Shown piece after piece: positions 7,333 to 15,782 of a stretch of 15,924 nucleotides of DNA. Both the position numbers and the translations under genes were made by a program. Source of the DNA: JAHFRG01 sp041495205. Its GTDB lineage: Bacteria; Pseudomonadota; Gammaproteobacteria; Burkholderiales; JAHFRG01. The stretch's first letter is position 1. The number at the start of each line of letters is the position of its first letter. The stretch covers positions 1 to 15,924 of the forward strand of contig JBGQCF010000040.1 in NCBI GenBank assembly GCA_041495205.1, given 5' to 3'. The notes beneath the pieces were generated by a model. That model had not been told where the DNA came from, did not search any database, and saw nothing but the letters and a program-made list of their open reading frames with translations.

Positions 7333-8213
7333 CAAAACAAAAAGCATTACCGATTGCTGCGCTGCTGACCGGGGCCACCGTCTGGGGTCTGATCTGGTTC
7401 CCATTCCGTGTATTCCGGGAAACCGGTATTAACGGCGAAACCGCGACTTTGATCACTTATTGCTCTGCCTTAATCGCCGGACTTATTGCATTTCGTAGTG
7501 CTATTAGAGAAATCCCTCGAAGTCCCCTGATTCTGTTGTGGATAAGTCTGAGCGCAGGCTGGACCAATCTGGCTTACGTGCTGGCAGTGATTCACGGCGA
7601 GGTAGTGCGGGTGTTGCTGTTATTTTACCTGGCACCGCTATGGACAATTATTCTGTCGCGCGCCCTGCTTAACGAACGCATCAATAGTTATGGCCTGTTG
7701 GTAATGCTGCTCTCGCTTGCTGGCGCGATGACCATGTTGTGGCATCCGGGGAGCGGGCTGCCGTTGCCGCAAAACGGCGCCGAATGGCTGGGCTTGTCTT
7801 CAGGATTCATGTTCGCGATATCCAATGTCCTGGCACGGAAAGCGCGCCATCTGAGCTTGCAGATTAAGGCGTTGGGCGTATGGGCAGGGGTTGTGGTATT
7901 GGCATTTTTCGGCACCCTTTATACGGGGATAACGCTGCCTGCGCACCTCGATTTCAGCGGCTGGTTGCTAGTTTTATTCGTGGCGTTAGTGGTATTTTTG
8001 GTAAACCCGGTAGTGCAATACGGTTTAATTTATACCAGTGCCAACCGCGCCATCGTGATTTTTATGTTCGAGGTGGTGGTTGGTGCAGTCTCGGCTTATT
8101 GGCTTGCTGATGAGGCGGTAACGCTGCGCGAGGCGCTTGGCGGTGCTATGATCATTGCCGCCAGCCTGCTATCTGGCCAATTGGAACAAGTGATACAGGA
8201 GAAAGCGGTTTGA
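7326..8213 (+). CDS. EamA/DMT-family transporter
   Basis: The product is an inner-membrane drug/metabolite-transporter (EamA) protein with about ten predicted transmembrane helices in two homologous halves ('ALLTGATVWGLIWFPF' opening the first, 'GLSSGFMFAISNVLARKA' opening the second). The substrate cannot be told from sequence. I chose TTG at 7326, giving 295 residues, because an AAAGG ribosome site lies eight bases upstream and it gives the expected short cytoplasmic N-terminus (MFTKQK). An ATG at 7230 is open in frame, but it lies within the dapC start region and would overlap that gene's promoter and leader. The gene diverges from dapC across 79 bases and ends three bases from the convergent queF stop. 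I see no clear promoter of its own apart from AT-rich sequence at 7304-7315. Confidence 0.9.
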   Translation: MFTKQKALPIAALLTGATVWGLIWFPFRVFRETGINGETATLITYCSALIAGLIAFRSAIREIPRSPLILLWISLSAGWTNLAYVLAVIHGEVVRVLLLFYLAPLWTIILSRALLNERINSYGLLVMLLSLAGAMTMLWHPGSGLPLPQNGAEWLGLSSGFMFAISNVLARKARHLSLQIKALGVWAGVVVLAFFGTLYTGITLPAHLDFSGWLLVLFVALVVFLVNPVVQYGLIYTSANRAIVIFMFEVVVGAVSAYWLADEAVTLREALGGAMIIAASLLSGQLEQVIQEKAV

Positions 8214-8248
8214 AAATTAGCTGGTGCTTGACTGCTTCTCAAACCGTT
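8204..8248. repeat. Inverted repeat spanning the convergent stops of the transporter gene and queF
   Basis: CGGTTTGA (8206-8213) and TCAAACCG (8239-8246) are perfect 8-bp arms, extended by one G-T and one A-T pair, around a 25-base loop. The left arm contains the transporter stop codon; the queF stop lies in the loop. There is no T-tract on either side, so a role as a two-way terminator is uncertain. Confidence 0.4.
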
Positions 8249-8633
8249 GCAATTCCGTTTGGGGTGAAGGTATCCAGCCTCGCTTGCGATGCTCTGCAAC
8301 CACGGTGGTGAATATTCCACCGCGCACGTAAAACTTCGAGGTCAAGCGCATGAAGCGCGGCTTTACCGCTTTAACTAAATCGTCGAGGATGCGGTTGGTG
8401 ACGGCTTCGTGGAACGCTCCTTCGTTACGGAATGACCAGATGTAGAACTTGAGGCTTTTCAGTTCCACGCATTTCTTATCGGGGATGTAATCGAGGACCA
8501 GAGTGGCGAAGTCAGGCTGGCCGGTTCGCGGGCAAAGGCAGGTAAACTCGGGAATTTCCATGTGGATCAGGTAATCCCGTTGCGGCCTGGGGTTGTTGAA
8601 GGTGTCAAACGTTTTGCTGGGCTTGGTCGGCAT
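8217..8633 (-). CDS. queF: NADPH-dependent 7-cyano-7-deazaguanine reductase QueF (short form)
   Basis: QueF reduces the nitrile of preQ0 to preQ1 with two NADPH, a cytoplasmic step in making queuosine for tRNA wobble positions. The 138 residues make this the short, unimodular (B. subtilis-like) type. The catalytic cysteine is Cys34 in 'CPRTGQPDF', with Asp41 after it. The QueF signature is 'ELKSLKFYIW' (57-66), and 'RNEGAFHE' (69-76) supplies the conserved His/Glu. It starts at ATG 8633 with an AGG five bases upstream. No other queuosine gene is in the window. I looked for a preQ1 riboswitch in the short leader and saw none. Confidence 0.96.
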   Translation of the reverse strand: MPTKPSKTFDTFNNPRPQRDYLIHMEIPEFTCLCPRTGQPDFATLVLDYIPDKKCVELKSLKFYIWSFRNEGAFHEAVTNRILDDLVKAVKPRFMRLTSKFYVRGGIFTTVVAEHRKRGWIPSPQTELQRFEKQSSTS

Positions 8634-8682
8634 TAACCTGCCTGCTCAAATCAGTTAAAATGGTGGAGTTGCTCCCACTGCG

Positions 8683-8711
8683 ATTATAACCTTTGGCCCA
8701 ATTACAATAAA
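8683..8711 (-). promoter_or_regulatory. Probable queF promoter
   Basis: The minus strand has a perfect TATAAT at 8683-8688. At a 17-base spacing the -35 position reads TTTATT (8706-8711), only three of six matches, so the promoter may be weak or activator-dependent. It lies in the 90-base spacer shared with the divergent smc gene. I see no clear smc promoter in the spacer; TACAAT at 8703-8708 on the plus strand is a weak -10 candidate. Confidence 0.4.
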
Positions 8712-8723
8712 TTACGGCTCAAA

Positions 8724-11700
8724 TTGCGCCTCACTGACATCAAACTCGCCGGGTTTAAATCCTTTGTTGACCCGACTCACGTTCCCACCCCGGGGCAACT
8801 GGTGGGCATTGTCGGCCCTAACGGTTGCGGCAAATCCAACATCATAGATGCAGTACGCTGGGTACTGGGAGAATCGCAGGCCAGACATTTGCGCGGCGAA
8901 ACCATGCAGGACGTGATCTTTAACGGCTCCGGCGAGCGTGCGCCGGTGGGTCGTGCCAGCGTGGAGCTGATTTTTGACAATAGCCTGGGCAAAGCGGCGG
9001 GGCAATGGTCAAGCTACGCCGAAATCTCCATTAAGCGCATCCTGCAGCGCAACGGCGAATCCTCCTACTACATTAACAACACGCATGTACGGCGCCGCGA
9101 CGTCACGGATATTTTCCTCGGCACCGGGCTCGGACCGCGTGCTTACGCGATTATCGAGCAGGGGATGATCTCAAGGGTCATCGAAGCAAGGCCTGACGAG
9201 CTCCGGGTGTTCCTGGAAGAAGCCGCAGGTGTCTCCAAATATCGTGAAAGGCGGCGTGAAACCGAATTGCGGCTCAAGGCTACGCGGGAAAATCTGTTGA
9301 GAGTTGCGGATGTCCGCCGGGAACTGGAAAAACAGCTGCAGCATCTTGAAGAGCAAGCGCGGGTCGCCTCACAGTACCGCGATCTGCAAAACCAGCTCCA
9401 GACCACCCAAAATCTGCTTTGGCTGCTTAGAAAACAGGATGCCGCGGCAAGCCGCAACCGTGCTGAGAAGGAAATTCAACGCGTCACCAACGAGCTGGAA
9501 GCGGAAACTGCGAGGCTTAGGGAAATAGAAAAAAGCGTGGAGCAGGTGCGTGCCGGCCATTACAACGCAGGAGATGCGGTGCAGCAGGTACAGGGAGAAC
9601 TCTATTCGGCCAACGCCGAGGTGGCGCGGCTAGAGCAACACATCCAGCACATGCGAGAAAACCGGCAGCGCCTGGAAGCCCAGATCTCATCGCTGCGCAA
9701 CCAGCAACAGCAGTTCGTGAAGCACCATGAAACCGCTCAGCAAACCTTGACACAATTGCGCAGCGAACTCCTCAAGGCGCAACAACAAATCGAAGAAACG
9801 CAGCGCGTGGCCACACTGGAAGTGGAATTGCTGCCCGCCGCAGAACAACACTTCCGCGATTGCCAGGACCGGGCTGGTGAATTGCAGCGGAACCTTACGC
9901 AAGCGCAACAGGCTGCGCAAATCGAGGACACGCATCTCGAGCATGCACTGAAAATGCTGGAACAACTACAGGCGCGCCATGAGCGTTTGGTTGAAGAGCG
10001 CAACAGCCTGCCAAAGCCCGACAACGCTGAATTGCAACACCTGCAGGAGCGACAAGCGCAAACCGCCTCGGGGTTGCGCGAAAAGCAGCAAAAACTTGCA
10101 TTGCTGCAGCGGAAGCTGTCTGAATTGGAGCAAACAAAGGATACGCAGAGTCGGAACCTGCAAACACGGGAACAGACCTTGGCAGCGCTAGCAGCCCGGC
10201 TGGATACGCTTAAGCAGTTGCAGGAGCGCCTGCAATCGGACGGCAAACTTCAACCTTGGCTCGCTAAACACCACCTGGAAGGCCTGCCGCGGCTATGGCA
10301 GGAAGTACGCATCGAGGCAGGCTGGGAAAATGCCTTGGAAAGCATCTTGCGCGAACGACTTAACGCCCTGGCACTGGGACAACATGACGCTGCGCAAAGC
10401 TTACTCGAGGACGCCCCCCCGGTAAAACTTACGGTGTTCGCGATGACAGGAGAAAACCCTGCCGTGGAACCTAAACTCATGCAGGGGATGCAGCCATTAT
10501 TAAGCTTGGTTAGCTGCAACGATTCCCGCACCCGGGCGCTGCTTGACGACTGGCTGTGCCATGTTTACATCGCGGAAAGCTCCCCGCTAAAGTTGCGCGA
10601 ATCATTGCCGCCTGGCGCGTTGCTGGTGAACCGTGAAGGCCACGTATTTACCCGCTACAGCGTATCTTTTCATGCTGCAGATTCGGAAATGCATGGTGTG
10701 CTCGCCCGCAGCCGTGAAATTGAACAGCTCAAAAGCGAAATCAGCCGCTACCGCCTGGAGTCGGAGCAGGACAAGGCAAGACTGGACGCCGCGCAACAAG
10801 AGCTGCAGGCTTTACAAGCCGAAACCTCCTCACTGCGCAGCGAGACGGAAGCGATGCAGACGGAGCATCACCGTATTCAAATTGAAACGCTGCGACTCAC
10901 CCAAAGTGCCGAGCAATTCCGGCACCGCGCTGAACAAATCAGCCAGGAACTTGCGGAAATCCGCGAACAACAGCAAAGCGAAGCCCAACACCGGCAAGAT
11001 GCAGAAAGCAATCTTGCCCGTTACCGCGGCCAAATCGTGCAACTTGAGGAACATGTCCTGGAGGCCGACCGGCAGGGTTCGGCGGCTCAAACCCGGCTGA
11101 ACGAGCAACGCACCAAGCTTAGCCAAGTCCAGCAAACTATACATGAAGCTCAATTCACTGAAAACTATAAAGTTAGTAGAATTAATGAAGTATACAAATC
11201 TATTAAAGTGTTAGATGAACAAATAGATGCTCTCCAGAAAAGCTTGCAGAGCGTCCAATCAGAATTCAGCGGCTTTGATGACAATCCTGTCCAGGAACAA
11301 CTGCAGCAAGCGCTTCAAGCCAGGCAAACCAAAGAGCATGCGTTGAACGCGGCGCGTAATGCATTGGAAGAGTTGGCGCGCGTCTTGCAGCAAACCGAGG
11401 AAGAGCGGCTTGCCGCACAGGGAAGACTCGAGCCTCTGCGCATCCGGGTCAACGACTTGCGGCTGAAAGAGCAGGAAGCCCGCCTCAATGAAGAGCAATA
11501 CCGCGAGCAGCTAAAGGCGGCCAATGAAGAAGAATTGGGAGCCCTGTTGCAGAAAGGAACCAAAACCGTCGTGCTGCAGGCTGAAATCGCCCGTCTTAAC
11601 CAGGAAATCACCGCCTTGGGCGCAGTCAACCTGGCGGCTCTGGAAGAACTGCAAAGCGCCAGCGAGCGCAATACTTATCTCGACAGCCAGGCGAAGGACC

Positions 11701-12239
11701 TCGAAGAAGCGGTAGAAACTTTGGAAAATGCCATCCGCCGCATTGACCGCGAGACACGGGCCCGGCTTATGGAAACCTTTGACTCGGTGAATCGGCATCT
11801 TGGCGAAATGTTCCCCATGCTGTTTGGCGGCGGACAGGCGCGACTGGTCTTAAGCGGGGAAGAGATACTCGATAGCGGGGTTCAGGTGATTGCGCAGCCG
11901 CCGGGCAAGAAGAACACCACGATTCATTTGCTGTCCGGTGGGGAAAAAGCGCTCGCTGCTCTGGCGCTGATATTTTCGCTGTTTCAGCTTAACCCGGCAC
12001 CGTTTTGCATGCTGGATGAGGTTGATGCGCCGCTCGACGATAACAATATTGAGCGTTTCTGCGCTCTGGTCAAAAAGATGTCCGAGCAAACCCAGTTCAT
12101 GATCATCAGCCATAACAAGATCACTTTGGAAATCGCCCATCAGCTGATCGGCATTACCATGCAGGAATTGGGCGTGTCGCGCGTAGTGACGGTGGACATC
12201 GAAGAGGCGATGAAATTGAGGGAAGAAGCGGTTGCATGA
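8724..12239 (+). CDS. smc: Chromosome segregation ATPase SMC
   Basis: SMC dimers, with ScpA and ScpB, load on DNA and extrude loops that keep sister chromosomes apart. All parts are present in the 1171 residues: Walker A 'GPNGCGKSN' (31-39) in the N-terminal head, a long coiled coil (~170-500), a hinge (~509-655), the returning coil (~660-1010), the ABC signature 'LSGGEK' (1070-1075) and Walker B 'FCMLDEVD' (1094-1101, Asp1098/Glu1099). The start is TTG at 8724, which gives the family-typical MRLTDIKLAGFKSF; no good ribosome site precedes it and no ATG is available nearby. A 60-base stretch at 11161-11220 is only 22% GC but stays in frame. zipA follows immediately. Confidence 0.97.
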   Translation: MRLTDIKLAGFKSFVDPTHVPTPGQLVGIVGPNGCGKSNIIDAVRWVLGESQARHLRGETMQDVIFNGSGERAPVGRASVELIFDNSLGKAAGQWSSYAEISIKRILQRNGESSYYINNTHVRRRDVTDIFLGTGLGPRAYAIIEQGMISRVIEARPDELRVFLEEAAGVSKYRERRRETELRLKATRENLLRVADVRRELEKQLQHLEEQARVASQYRDLQNQLQTTQNLLWLLRKQDAAASRNRAEKEIQRVTNELEAETARLREIEKSVEQVRAGHYNAGDAVQQVQGELYSANAEVARLEQHIQHMRENRQRLEAQISSLRNQQQQFVKHHETAQQTLTQLRSELLKAQQQIEETQRVATLEVELLPAAEQHFRDCQDRAGELQRNLTQAQQAAQIEDTHLEHALKMLEQLQARHERLVEERNSLPKPDNAELQHLQERQAQTASGLREKQQKLALLQRKLSELEQTKDTQSRNLQTREQTLAALAARLDTLKQLQERLQSDGKLQPWLAKHHLEGLPRLWQEVRIEAGWENALESILRERLNALALGQHDAAQSLLEDAPPVKLTVFAMTGENPAVEPKLMQGMQPLLSLVSCNDSRTRALLDDWLCHVYIAESSPLKLRESLPPGALLVNREGHVFTRYSVSFHAADSEMHGVLARSREIEQLKSEISRYRLESEQDKARLDAAQQELQALQAETSSLRSETEAMQTEHHRIQIETLRLTQSAEQFRHRAEQISQELAEIREQQQSEAQHRQDAESNLARYRGQIVQLEEHVLEADRQGSAAQTRLNEQRTKLSQVQQTIHEAQFTENYKVSRINEVYKSIKVLDEQIDALQKSLQSVQSEFSGFDDNPVQEQLQQALQARQTKEHALNAARNALEELARVLQQTEEERLAAQGRLEPLRIRVNDLRLKEQEARLNEEQYREQLKAANEEELGALLQKGTKTVVLQAEIARLNQEITALGAVNLAALEELQSASERNTYLDSQAKDLEEAVETLENAIRRIDRETRARLMETFDSVNRHLGEMFPMLFGGGQARLVLSGEEILDSGVQVIAQPPGKKNTTIHLLSGGEKALAALALIFSLFQLNPAPFCMLDEVDAPLDDNNIERFCALVKKMSEQTQFMIISHNKITLEIAHQLIGITMQELGVSRVVTVDIEEAMKLREEAVA

Positions 12240-12250
12240 GGTTCCGGCCC

Positions 12251-13324
12251 ATGAGTGACTTGCAGCTAAGCCTGTTGATTATCGGCATACTAGTTGTTGT
12301 GGCGACCTATTTTTTCAACTGGCTGCAGGAGAGAAAATACCGCCGTAAATCTGAAACCGCCTTCAATGATAATTTAAAGGATGTTCTGCTGGAGTCTAAA
12401 AGCGCCGCCGCTGCCGCTGATGGCAGGGTTGAACCGCAGCTACGGGATCCCGCCATCGTGGAACGGCGCGGCGCGGTTGATAAACCGGCAGCAGATATAA
12501 CGCAGGCCATGCTGGATCCGGAGATTATGTTTATTGCCGAAATCAGCCGCACTGAGCCGTTTCCTCCAGAAGTCATAAAAACTCTTTTAAGGTATCTGCT
12601 GGAATTTGGACGTCGGGTAAATTGCCTGGGCTACCGCGAGAGAGGCGCAATTTGGGAAAAACTTGATGAGGCTGCCGAGGCCAAATATATCCGCATTAAA
12701 ATAGGTTTGCAGCTTGCGGACCGTTCCGGTTTTGTTAGCGAATCGCAGCTGGCGCTGTTTTGTGACATGCTGCAAAGTTTTGCAGAGAATGCCCGGGCCG
12801 CGGCCCAGTTCCCCGAGCGTAAAGCCGCTCTTGGCGCCGCGGCGGAACTCGATAAATTCTGTGCCGGAGTGGATATCTCCATTGGCCTGAATATCGTTGC
12901 CCAGGAAGGCCAAACGTTTCCCGGAACCAAGCTGCGCGCTTTGAGCGAGGAAGCCGGATTTAAACTGCTGGAGGATGGTGCTTTCCATTATCTCAATGAA
13001 CAGGGAGAAAGCTTGTTTACGCTGAGCAGCCACGAGGCCGTTTCATTTGCTCCCGAGCACATCAAAAACCTGTCCATCCGCGGCGTGACCTTGCTGCTGG
13101 ATGTACCGCGTGTCGCCTCCGGAATACGCGTATTTGACCAGATGCTGGCCTGCGCCAGACAATTTGCCGCATCCTTGAACGGAGTATTGGTGGACGATAA
13201 CCGCATTCCGCTAAACGACCCAGGCATAGAAAAAATCCGGCAACAATTACGCGCCGTCTATGCGGCAATGGATCAGCGCAATATCAGCGCCGGAAGTTTC
13301 CGCGCCACGAGGCTGTTCTCCTGA
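12251..13324 (+). CDS. zipA: Cell division protein ZipA
   Basis: ZipA anchors FtsZ polymers to the inner membrane at the division site. From ATG 12251 (GAGG nine bases upstream) it has 357 residues. Residues ~4-24 form one transmembrane helix ('LSLLIIGILVVVATYFFNWL'), followed by a basic stretch (ERKYRRK) and a short linker. A helical region of unclear role spans about 88-200. The C-terminal ZipA/FtsZ-binding domain (~205-345) is recognised by 'VDISIGLNIVAQEG', 'GAFHYLNEQGESLFTLSS', 'GVTLLLDVPRV' and 'GVLVDDNRIPL'. An alternative ATG at 12236 overlaps the smc stop as ATGA and would add five residues before the membrane helix. The stop is directly followed by the ligA ATG. Confidence 0.93.
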   Translation: MSDLQLSLLIIGILVVVATYFFNWLQERKYRRKSETAFNDNLKDVLLESKSAAAAADGRVEPQLRDPAIVERRGAVDKPAADITQAMLDPEIMFIAEISRTEPFPPEVIKTLLRYLLEFGRRVNCLGYRERGAIWEKLDEAAEAKYIRIKIGLQLADRSGFVSESQLALFCDMLQSFAENARAAAQFPERKAALGAAAELDKFCAGVDISIGLNIVAQEGQTFPGTKLRALSEEAGFKLLEDGAFHYLNEQGESLFTLSSHEAVSFAPEHIKNLSIRGVTLLLDVPRVASGIRVFDQMLACARQFAASLNGVLVDDNRIPLNDPGIEKIRQQLRAVYAAMDQRNISAGSFRATRLFS

Positions 13325-15430
13325 ATGAAAGCACCGGCGCAAGTAATCGAGCGGGTACGCCGCCTGCGCCAAAGCATTGAACAACACAATTACAGCTATT
13401 ACGCACTGGCTGCCCCGACCATTCCCGACAGCGAGTATGACAAGTTATTTGCTGAATTGGTCAAGCTGGAAACGCGTCATCCGCAACTTGTCAGCCCCGA
13501 TTCCCCGACCCAGCGGGTGGGAACTGCGCCGCTCAAGGAATTCGCCCAGGTCATCCACCGCATTCCAATGCTGTCTCTCAATAACGCATTCAACGAGGAT
13601 GACATCATCGCTTTTGACCGCAGGGCGCGGGAGGGGTTGGAAATGCAAGACATTGAATACGCAGTTGAGCCGAAATTCGATGGTTTGGCCATCAACCTTA
13701 CTTATGAGAAAGGACAATTGATAAGCGGTGCGACGCGTGGTGACGGTTATACCGGCGAGGATGTCACGGCAAACCTGCACACCGTCAGAGTCATACCTCT
13801 GCGGCTTCCTGCTCAGAAGCCGCCGGCACTGCTGGAAGTGCGCGGGGAAGTGCTGATGCTGAAGAAAGATTTTGAGAGGCTCAACGCGCAGCAACGCGAA
13901 AAGAAAGAGAAGGAGTTTGCCAATCCGCGTAATGCAGCAGCCGGATCCTTACGGCAACTCGATTCACGCATCACAGCTCGCCGCAATCTGAGTTTTTTTG
14001 CTTACGGTATAGGTATGGTGGAGGGCGGAAACCTGCCCGAAGACAAGCACGATAGGCTGTTGGATTATCTCGTCTCATTACGCTTCCCGGTTGCCCGGGA
14101 GCATCAAGTGGTGCGCGGGGTTAAGGGACTGCTTGAATATTACCGCCGCATCGGCGCCAAACGCGACAAACTGCCTTACGACATTGACGGTGTAGTGTAC
14201 AAGGTCAACGACCTGGCGTTGCAAAACAAACTTGGTTTTGTCGCGCGCGCGCCGCGCTTTGCCGTGGCACACAAGTTTCCCGCGCAGGAAGAGCTCACCG
14301 AAGTGTTGGATATTGAGGTTTCGGTAGGACGCACCGGCGTGCTGACACCGGTTGCGCTGTTGAAGCCGGTATTTGTAGGCGGTGTCACCGTGTCCCATGC
14401 CACTTTACATAACGAAGATGAAATTAAGCGCAAGGATATCCGGATTGGCGACACCGTGATCATTAGGCGGGCAGGAGACGTGATACCCGAAATCGTTTCG
14501 GTAGTAAGGGATCGGCGTCCAACAGCGACACGCAAATTCGTAATGCCGGAGAAATGCTCGGTGTGCGGGTCCATGACAGTGCGGCTGCAGGGAGAATCGG
14601 CAACACGTTGTACGGGAGGTCTATTTTGTACAGCCCAGCGCAAGCAGGCTTTACTACACTTTGCTTCCCGTCGTGCGATGGATATCGATGGTTTGGGTGA
14701 AAAACTTGTCGACCAATTGGTGGACAAGGGCATCGTCAAAACACCAGCCGACGTTTATCAGTTGGAGCTTGATGAACTCGTTGGTCTCGATCGCATGGGT
14801 CAAGATTCAGCGCAGAACTTACTCGATGCTATCAAGGCCTCGAAGTATAAGTCGCTAGCGCGTTTTATCTATGCGTTGGGTATCCCGGGTGTAGGCGAGG
14901 AGGTCGCAAAAGTGTTGACAGACCATTTCAAGACCTTGGGCGCCTTGATTGAGGCCGATTGGAACCAAATCGTAGATGAAAAAAAAGAAATCCTCAAGGA
15001 AAATCTGAAGCGAATAAAACGGGGCGAGCCGCGATTGCCTTTAATCTTGGAAGGTGTTGGCCCAGAGCTGATGGACAGTATTTCGAAATTCTTCAGAGAG
15101 AAACACAACCTTGACGTGATTTGGCAACTTACACATCCAGAAACAGGAATTCATCTCGACCTTGTAAGTCCGTCGCGGTCAAAAGGGCCATTGAGTGGCA
15201 AAACTTTCGTATTTACTGGCACACTTCCAAATTTAACGCGAGAAGAAGCCGAACGACGCACCGAGGCACAAGGTGGGCGGGTTAGTAATAGCGTATCGAA
15301 AAAGACTGACTATGTTGTCGTCGGAACTAATCCTGGCAATACGTTAGAGAAAGCAAGGAAGCTTGGAATCAGGGTAATAGATGAACAGGAATGGACTAGT
15401 ATGTTAAAGGCTCGATTGAGACATGCCTGA
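13325..15430 (+). CDS. ligA: NAD+-dependent DNA ligase LigA
   Basis: LigA seals nicks in replication and repair using NAD+. The 701 residues contain domain Ia ('HNYSYYALAAPTIPDSEYDK'), the adenylation lysine Lys117 in 'EPKFDG', an OB fold, a four-cysteine zinc finger (Cys411, Cys414, Cys429, Cys435, with the same spacing as E. coli), helix-hairpin-helix repeats and a BRCT domain from about 619. It is ~30 residues longer than E. coli LigA. Most of the excess is a charged insertion at about 550-574 (rich in Lys and Glu, ending near 'GEPRLPLILEGVGPEL') inside the helix-hairpin-helix region. The gene starts directly after the zipA stop (TGAATG). GC falls from about 55% (14041-14280) to about 45% (15181-15420). 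Its last eight bases overlap the next gene. Confidence 0.97.
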   Translation: MKAPAQVIERVRRLRQSIEQHNYSYYALAAPTIPDSEYDKLFAELVKLETRHPQLVSPDSPTQRVGTAPLKEFAQVIHRIPMLSLNNAFNEDDIIAFDRRAREGLEMQDIEYAVEPKFDGLAINLTYEKGQLISGATRGDGYTGEDVTANLHTVRVIPLRLPAQKPPALLEVRGEVLMLKKDFERLNAQQREKKEKEFANPRNAAAGSLRQLDSRITARRNLSFFAYGIGMVEGGNLPEDKHDRLLDYLVSLRFPVAREHQVVRGVKGLLEYYRRIGAKRDKLPYDIDGVVYKVNDLALQNKLGFVARAPRFAVAHKFPAQEELTEVLDIEVSVGRTGVLTPVALLKPVFVGGVTVSHATLHNEDEIKRKDIRIGDTVIIRRAGDVIPEIVSVVRDRRPTATRKFVMPEKCSVCGSMTVRLQGESATRCTGGLFCTAQRKQALLHFASRRAMDIDGLGEKLVDQLVDKGIVKTPADVYQLELDELVGLDRMGQDSAQNLLDAIKASKYKSLARFIYALGIPGVGEEVAKVLTDHFKTLGALIEADWNQIVDEKKEILKENLKRIKRGEPRLPLILEGVGPELMDSISKFFREKHNLDVIWQLTHPETGIHLDLVSPSRSKGPLSGKTFVFTGTLPNLTREEAERRTEAQGGRVSNSVSKKTDYVVVGTNPGNTLEKARKLGIRVIDEQEWTSMLKARLRHA

Positions 15431-15773
15431 ATCGGAAAGAGTAATACTTGCGTTGAGCAGTGACGGTGTCAGCACCTATGAGGTTCACTTTACACTTCGA
15501 AACCACAAGGTAATAGTTGACTGCAGTTGCCCCGCTGGTGAATTGGGTAAACTCTGCAGACACAAAATCGCTTTGTTAAATGGGGATACGAATATATTAT
15601 TTGACCCTTCGGAGGAAGACGCACTAAAGGCGGTTCAACTGTGGATCCAAAGGACTGGGTACCCAAAACTTCTGAAAGAAATCGAAGAAGCAGAAAAAGC
15701 AGTCAAGACGTCCCAGAAAAGACTCATTGAATTAAAAAGCAATCTCGAGAAAGCAATGAATCATGGTTTGTAG
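15423..15773 (+). CDS. Small SWIM-type zinc-finger protein with C-terminal coiled coil
   Basis: The 116-residue product has a beta-rich N-terminus ('YEVHFTLRNHKVIVDCSC') leading into a CxC...CxH pattern, 'CSCPAGELGKLCRH', which fits the SWIM zinc-binding motif. Residues ~45-65 include 'LLNGDTNILFDPSEED', and ~80-112 form a charged heptad-like helix ('EIEEAEKAVKTSQKRLIEL'). SWIM motifs are thought to bind DNA or protein; the function of this small protein is unknown. It starts at ATG 15423, overlapping the ligA stop by eight bases, and ends nine bases before galU. Its composition is about 43% GC over 15361-15780, below ligA's first two thirds and galU, which suggests a later insertion between two otherwise adjacent genes. 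No signal peptide or membrane span is seen. Confidence 0.85.
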   Translation: MPESERVILALSSDGVSTYEVHFTLRNHKVIVDCSCPAGELGKLCRHKIALLNGDTNILFDPSEEDALKAVQLWIQRTGYPKLLKEIEEAEKAVKTSQKRLIELKSNLEKAMNHGL

Positions 15774-15782
15774 GCTAAAAAC

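Noticed and set aside
7247..7456. N-terminal extension of dapC
   Set aside because: It runs through the transporter gene and the dapC promoter; the family N-terminus begins at 7246.
8634..8680. preQ1 riboswitch upstream of queF
   Set aside because: The leader is short and lacks the A-rich tail and pseudoknot arrangement of known preQ1 classes.
9737..10246. Minus-strand open frame inside smc, rich in Cys, Ser and Arg
   Set aside because: Such composition is typical of the reverse strand of Gln/Glu/Leu-rich coiled-coil coding DNA.
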